This document shows positions 5,830 to 7,595 of a stretch of 7,595 nucleotides of DNA, in pieces (positions within the stretch are counted from its first letter, which is position 1; the number at the start of each line of letters is the position of its first letter). Origin of the DNA: Actinomycetota bacterium (GTDB lineage Bacteria; Actinomycetota; Thermoleophilia; UBA2241). The stretch covers positions 1 to 7,595 of the forward strand of contig PKYM01000170.1 in assembly GCA_003132645.1 (NCBI GenBank), read 5' to 3'. The notes below the pieces were generated by a model. That model saw only the letters and a program-made list of their open reading frames with translations. It did no database searches and was not told the origin of the DNA. Position numbers and translations under genes: made by a program.

Positions 5830-5835
5830 TAGAAT
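5830..5835 (+). promoter_or_regulatory. -10-like box upstream of the glycosyltransferase gene
   Basis: TAGAAT at 5830-5835 matches TATAAT at five of six positions and ends 15 bases before ATG 5851. No convincing -35 box is visible at normal spacing. If it is used, transcription would start about eight bases before the ATG, leaving almost no leader. This fits the absence of a Shine-Dalgarno sequence. Confidence 0.4.
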
Positions 5836-5850
5836 CACGCGCACCAGTCC

Positions 5851-7575
5851 ATGGCTGATCCAGCACATACCACGGTGTTCGTGACCGCGCGTGCTGCTGC
5901 CTGCCGCGCGCTTGTCTTGGCGCGCTCGCTGCCCGCGACCATCGGCTGGACCGGCGTGGTCATGGCGGCCATCCTCGCCGGGGCCGCCGTCCTGCGGCTC
6001 AAGGGTCTGAGCTGGGGGCTGCCCTACGGCTATCAGAACCCCGATGAGCACGTCGTGCTCCTGCGCGCCTTTCGCGTTGCCGGCGGCCACCTGAACCCCC
6101 AGTTCTTCTACTACCCCTCGCTGATCTTCTATCTGATCGGCGGCGCCACCTGGGTGGCGAGCTGGTTCCATGGCGCGCACGGCGTCTCGTTTCTCTCGCC
6201 GGCCAGCTTCGTCACCGACCCGACGCCCTACTACCTCATCGGGCGCACCGTGGTCGTCGCCTGCGGCGTGACTTCGGTCTACCTGATCTACCGGCTCGGC
6301 AAGGAGGCCTTCTCGCGGCCCGTGGGCCTGCTGGCGGCGCTCTTTCTGGCCGTCGAGCCGCTCCATGTGCGCTACTCGCACGTGGCCGTCACCGACGTGC
6401 CGGCGACCATGTTCGGGCTGCTCGCCCTGCTGTTCTTCTTGCGGGCCGCTCGCCTGGGCAGCGCCCGCAGCCTGCTCTACGGCGCTCTGGCGGCCGGGCT
6501 CGCGACCGGCACCAAGTACAACCTCGGCATGCTCTTCGTGCCCGGAGCCATCGCCTGCTGGTATGTGTATCGCGACGGCCTGGGCGCTCACGGGCTGCGC
6601 CGGCTGTGGGCCCCGGCGGCACGCTCCCTGCGCCGCGTTGCCGTCCCGATGTTCCTCGCCTTTCTTGCGAGCACGCCTTTCGCCCTGCTCGATCCGCGGC
6701 ACTTTTTGGGCGACTTCGTGCGCCAGAACCACATCGTGGCCAACGGCTGGCTGGGCTTCGAGAACATCCACAACGGCTACTGGTACAACCTCAGCGTCAA
6801 CCTGCTGGGCTCGCTCGGCATCGTGCTGCTGGTGCTCGGTCTGGTCGGGGTCGCGCTGGCGCTCGCCAGGCGCACCCGGGCCGACTACATACTCGTGCCC
6901 TACGTGCTCGTCTACTACCTGTACGTGAGCTCCTGGCACGAGCTCATGGACCGCTATCTGCTGCCCATCGTGCCGCTGCTGATCGTGCTCGCCGTGCGGG
7001 CCTGCGTGGCGCTTGCCTGCGTGCCTGTGGTGCGCCGTCGCGGCGTGGTCGTGGTCGCCGCGGCGCTCCTGCTGCTGGGCGCCATCGTCTTGCCGGCGCG
7101 GGCCTCGATCAACTACTCGCGCTCGCTCAGCGGCACCGACGTGCGCACCGTGGCCAAGGCCTGGATCGAGCATCATGTGCCGGTCAGCGCGGTGATCGCC
7201 ATGGAGCCCGACGGGCCGCCGCTGGTGGCGCGCCTCGACCGGCCGTTCTACTCCGAGGCCAAACTGACGACACGCAGCTACCAGATCTACCCGCTACCCC
7301 TGCCACTGCCGGGCGTCGCCGACGCCACGCTCAACGTGCGGACCCTGATCGCCTCCGGCGTCGACTACGTGGTGTTGAGCTCCGACGTCGACGGCAGGGT
7401 GCTGGCCGCGCCCGCGACCTACCCCAGGCAGGTGGCCTTCTACAAGGCGCTCGTGCGCCGCGGGCGGGTGGTCGCGAGCTTCGCGCCGCGTCGCGGCGAG
7501 CGCGGTCCGGTGATCACGGTCTACCGGCTGCCGCCGGGCGTCGAGACGGCCGCCGCGCAGCACGCCCACGCCTGA
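5851..7575 (+). CDS. Membrane glycosyltransferase, GT39 (PMT/ArnT-like) family
   Basis: 574 residues. A GT-C fold enzyme that would move a sugar from a polyprenyl-phosphate donor to a protein, lipid or glycan on the outer face of the membrane. After a first membrane helix (about 32-50) comes the acidic loop motif NPDEH with Asp65-Glu66, the usual catalytic site, then FFYYPSLIFYL. Further marks are HVAVTDVPATMFG (Asp182), GTKYN at 220-224, PFALLDP, and DRYLLPIVPLL from 367. About ten hydrophobic segments run to residue 415, including 314-339, 346-362, 369-391 and 398-415. Residues 416-574 form a soluble C-terminal domain. No Shine-Dalgarno lies before ATG 5851; Met38 (5962) would cut the first helix. 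It stands apart from the operon, behind its own spacer. Donor and acceptor cannot be told from sequence. Confidence 0.85.
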   Translation: MADPAHTTVFVTARAAACRALVLARSLPATIGWTGVVMAAILAGAAVLRLKGLSWGLPYGYQNPDEHVVLLRAFRVAGGHLNPQFFYYPSLIFYLIGGATWVASWFHGAHGVSFLSPASFVTDPTPYYLIGRTVVVACGVTSVYLIYRLGKEAFSRPVGLLAALFLAVEPLHVRYSHVAVTDVPATMFGLLALLFFLRAARLGSARSLLYGALAAGLATGTKYNLGMLFVPGAIACWYVYRDGLGAHGLRRLWAPAARSLRRVAVPMFLAFLASTPFALLDPRHFLGDFVRQNHIVANGWLGFENIHNGYWYNLSVNLLGSLGIVLLVLGLVGVALALARRTRADYILVPYVLVYYLYVSSWHELMDRYLLPIVPLLIVLAVRACVALACVPVVRRRGVVVVAAALLLLGAIVLPARASINYSRSLSGTDVRTVAKAWIEHHVPVSAVIAMEPDGPPLVARLDRPFYSEAKLTTRSYQIYPLPLPLPGVADATLNVRTLIASGVDYVVLSSDVDGRVLAAPATYPRQVAFYKALVRRGRVVASFAPRRGERGPVITVYRLPPGVETAAAQHAHA

Positions 7576-7595
7576 GCCGCCGCTCCGGCCGGCGC

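Noticed and set aside
5797..7176. 459-residue open frame on the - strand over the glycosyltransferase gene
   Set aside because: Very rich in His, Gln, Glu and Arg with no hydrophobic core or motif; it mirrors the membrane protein on the + strand.
7576..7595. GC-rich inverted bases after the last stop as a terminator
   Set aside because: Only 20 bases are visible, pairing is short (GCCG with CGGC) and the window ends before any T-run could be seen.

Overview
The window is a very GC-rich bacterial chromosome segment (by eye near 70% G+C; not computed) with every gene on the + strand. The order from a probable mtaB 3' end through a HIT protein, yqeY, phoH, ybeY, a DGK-PAP2 fusion, cdd and era is a classic conserved housekeeping cluster. 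With the high GC, GTG/TTG starts and the DGK-PAP2 fusion, it suggests a deep-branching actinomycete, most likely of Thermoleophilia type. That placement is inference from gene order and composition, not from a database search.

Layout. Positions 1-4887 look like one operon. It holds the C-terminal end of a tRNA methylthiotransferase (1-252), a HIT-family hydrolase (249-599), a GatB/YqeY protein (596-1057), PhoH (1089-2210), YbeY (2207-2752), an undecaprenol/diacylglycerol kinase fused to a PAP2 phosphatase (TTG start, 2739-3473), cytidine deaminase (3488-4000) and Era (3997-4887). Four junctions are 4-base ATGA/GTGA stop-start overlaps, one is a 14-base overlap, and the two gaps are 14 and 31 bases. 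A 124-base spacer then carries an inverted repeat, an extended -10 promoter and a leader hairpin ahead of deoC (GTG start, 5012-5713). A second spacer (5714-5850) carries a hairpin and a -10-like box ahead of a membrane glycosyltransferase of the GT39/PMT-ArnT type (5851-7575). The last 20 bases hold no gene.

Function. PhoH, YbeY and Era all connect to rRNA and 30S maturation. MtaB modifies tRNA. The DGK-PAP2 protein would make or recover undecaprenyl phosphate, the carrier lipid for cell-wall synthesis. Cytidine deaminase and DeoC are two steps of pyrimidine deoxynucleoside salvage and breakdown. The glycosyltransferase is the only accessory-looking gene, and it would use a polyprenyl-phosphate sugar at the membrane.

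I found no new defence, mobile or CRISPR-like system here. The unusual signals are: a perfect 21-bp inverted GGC/GCC repeat inside mtaB; repeat-built low-complexity segments in three otherwise conserved enzymes (PhoH tail, YbeY loop, cytidine deaminase loop); the DGK-PAP2 fusion; the absence of recO directly after era; and the structured deoC promoter/leader.
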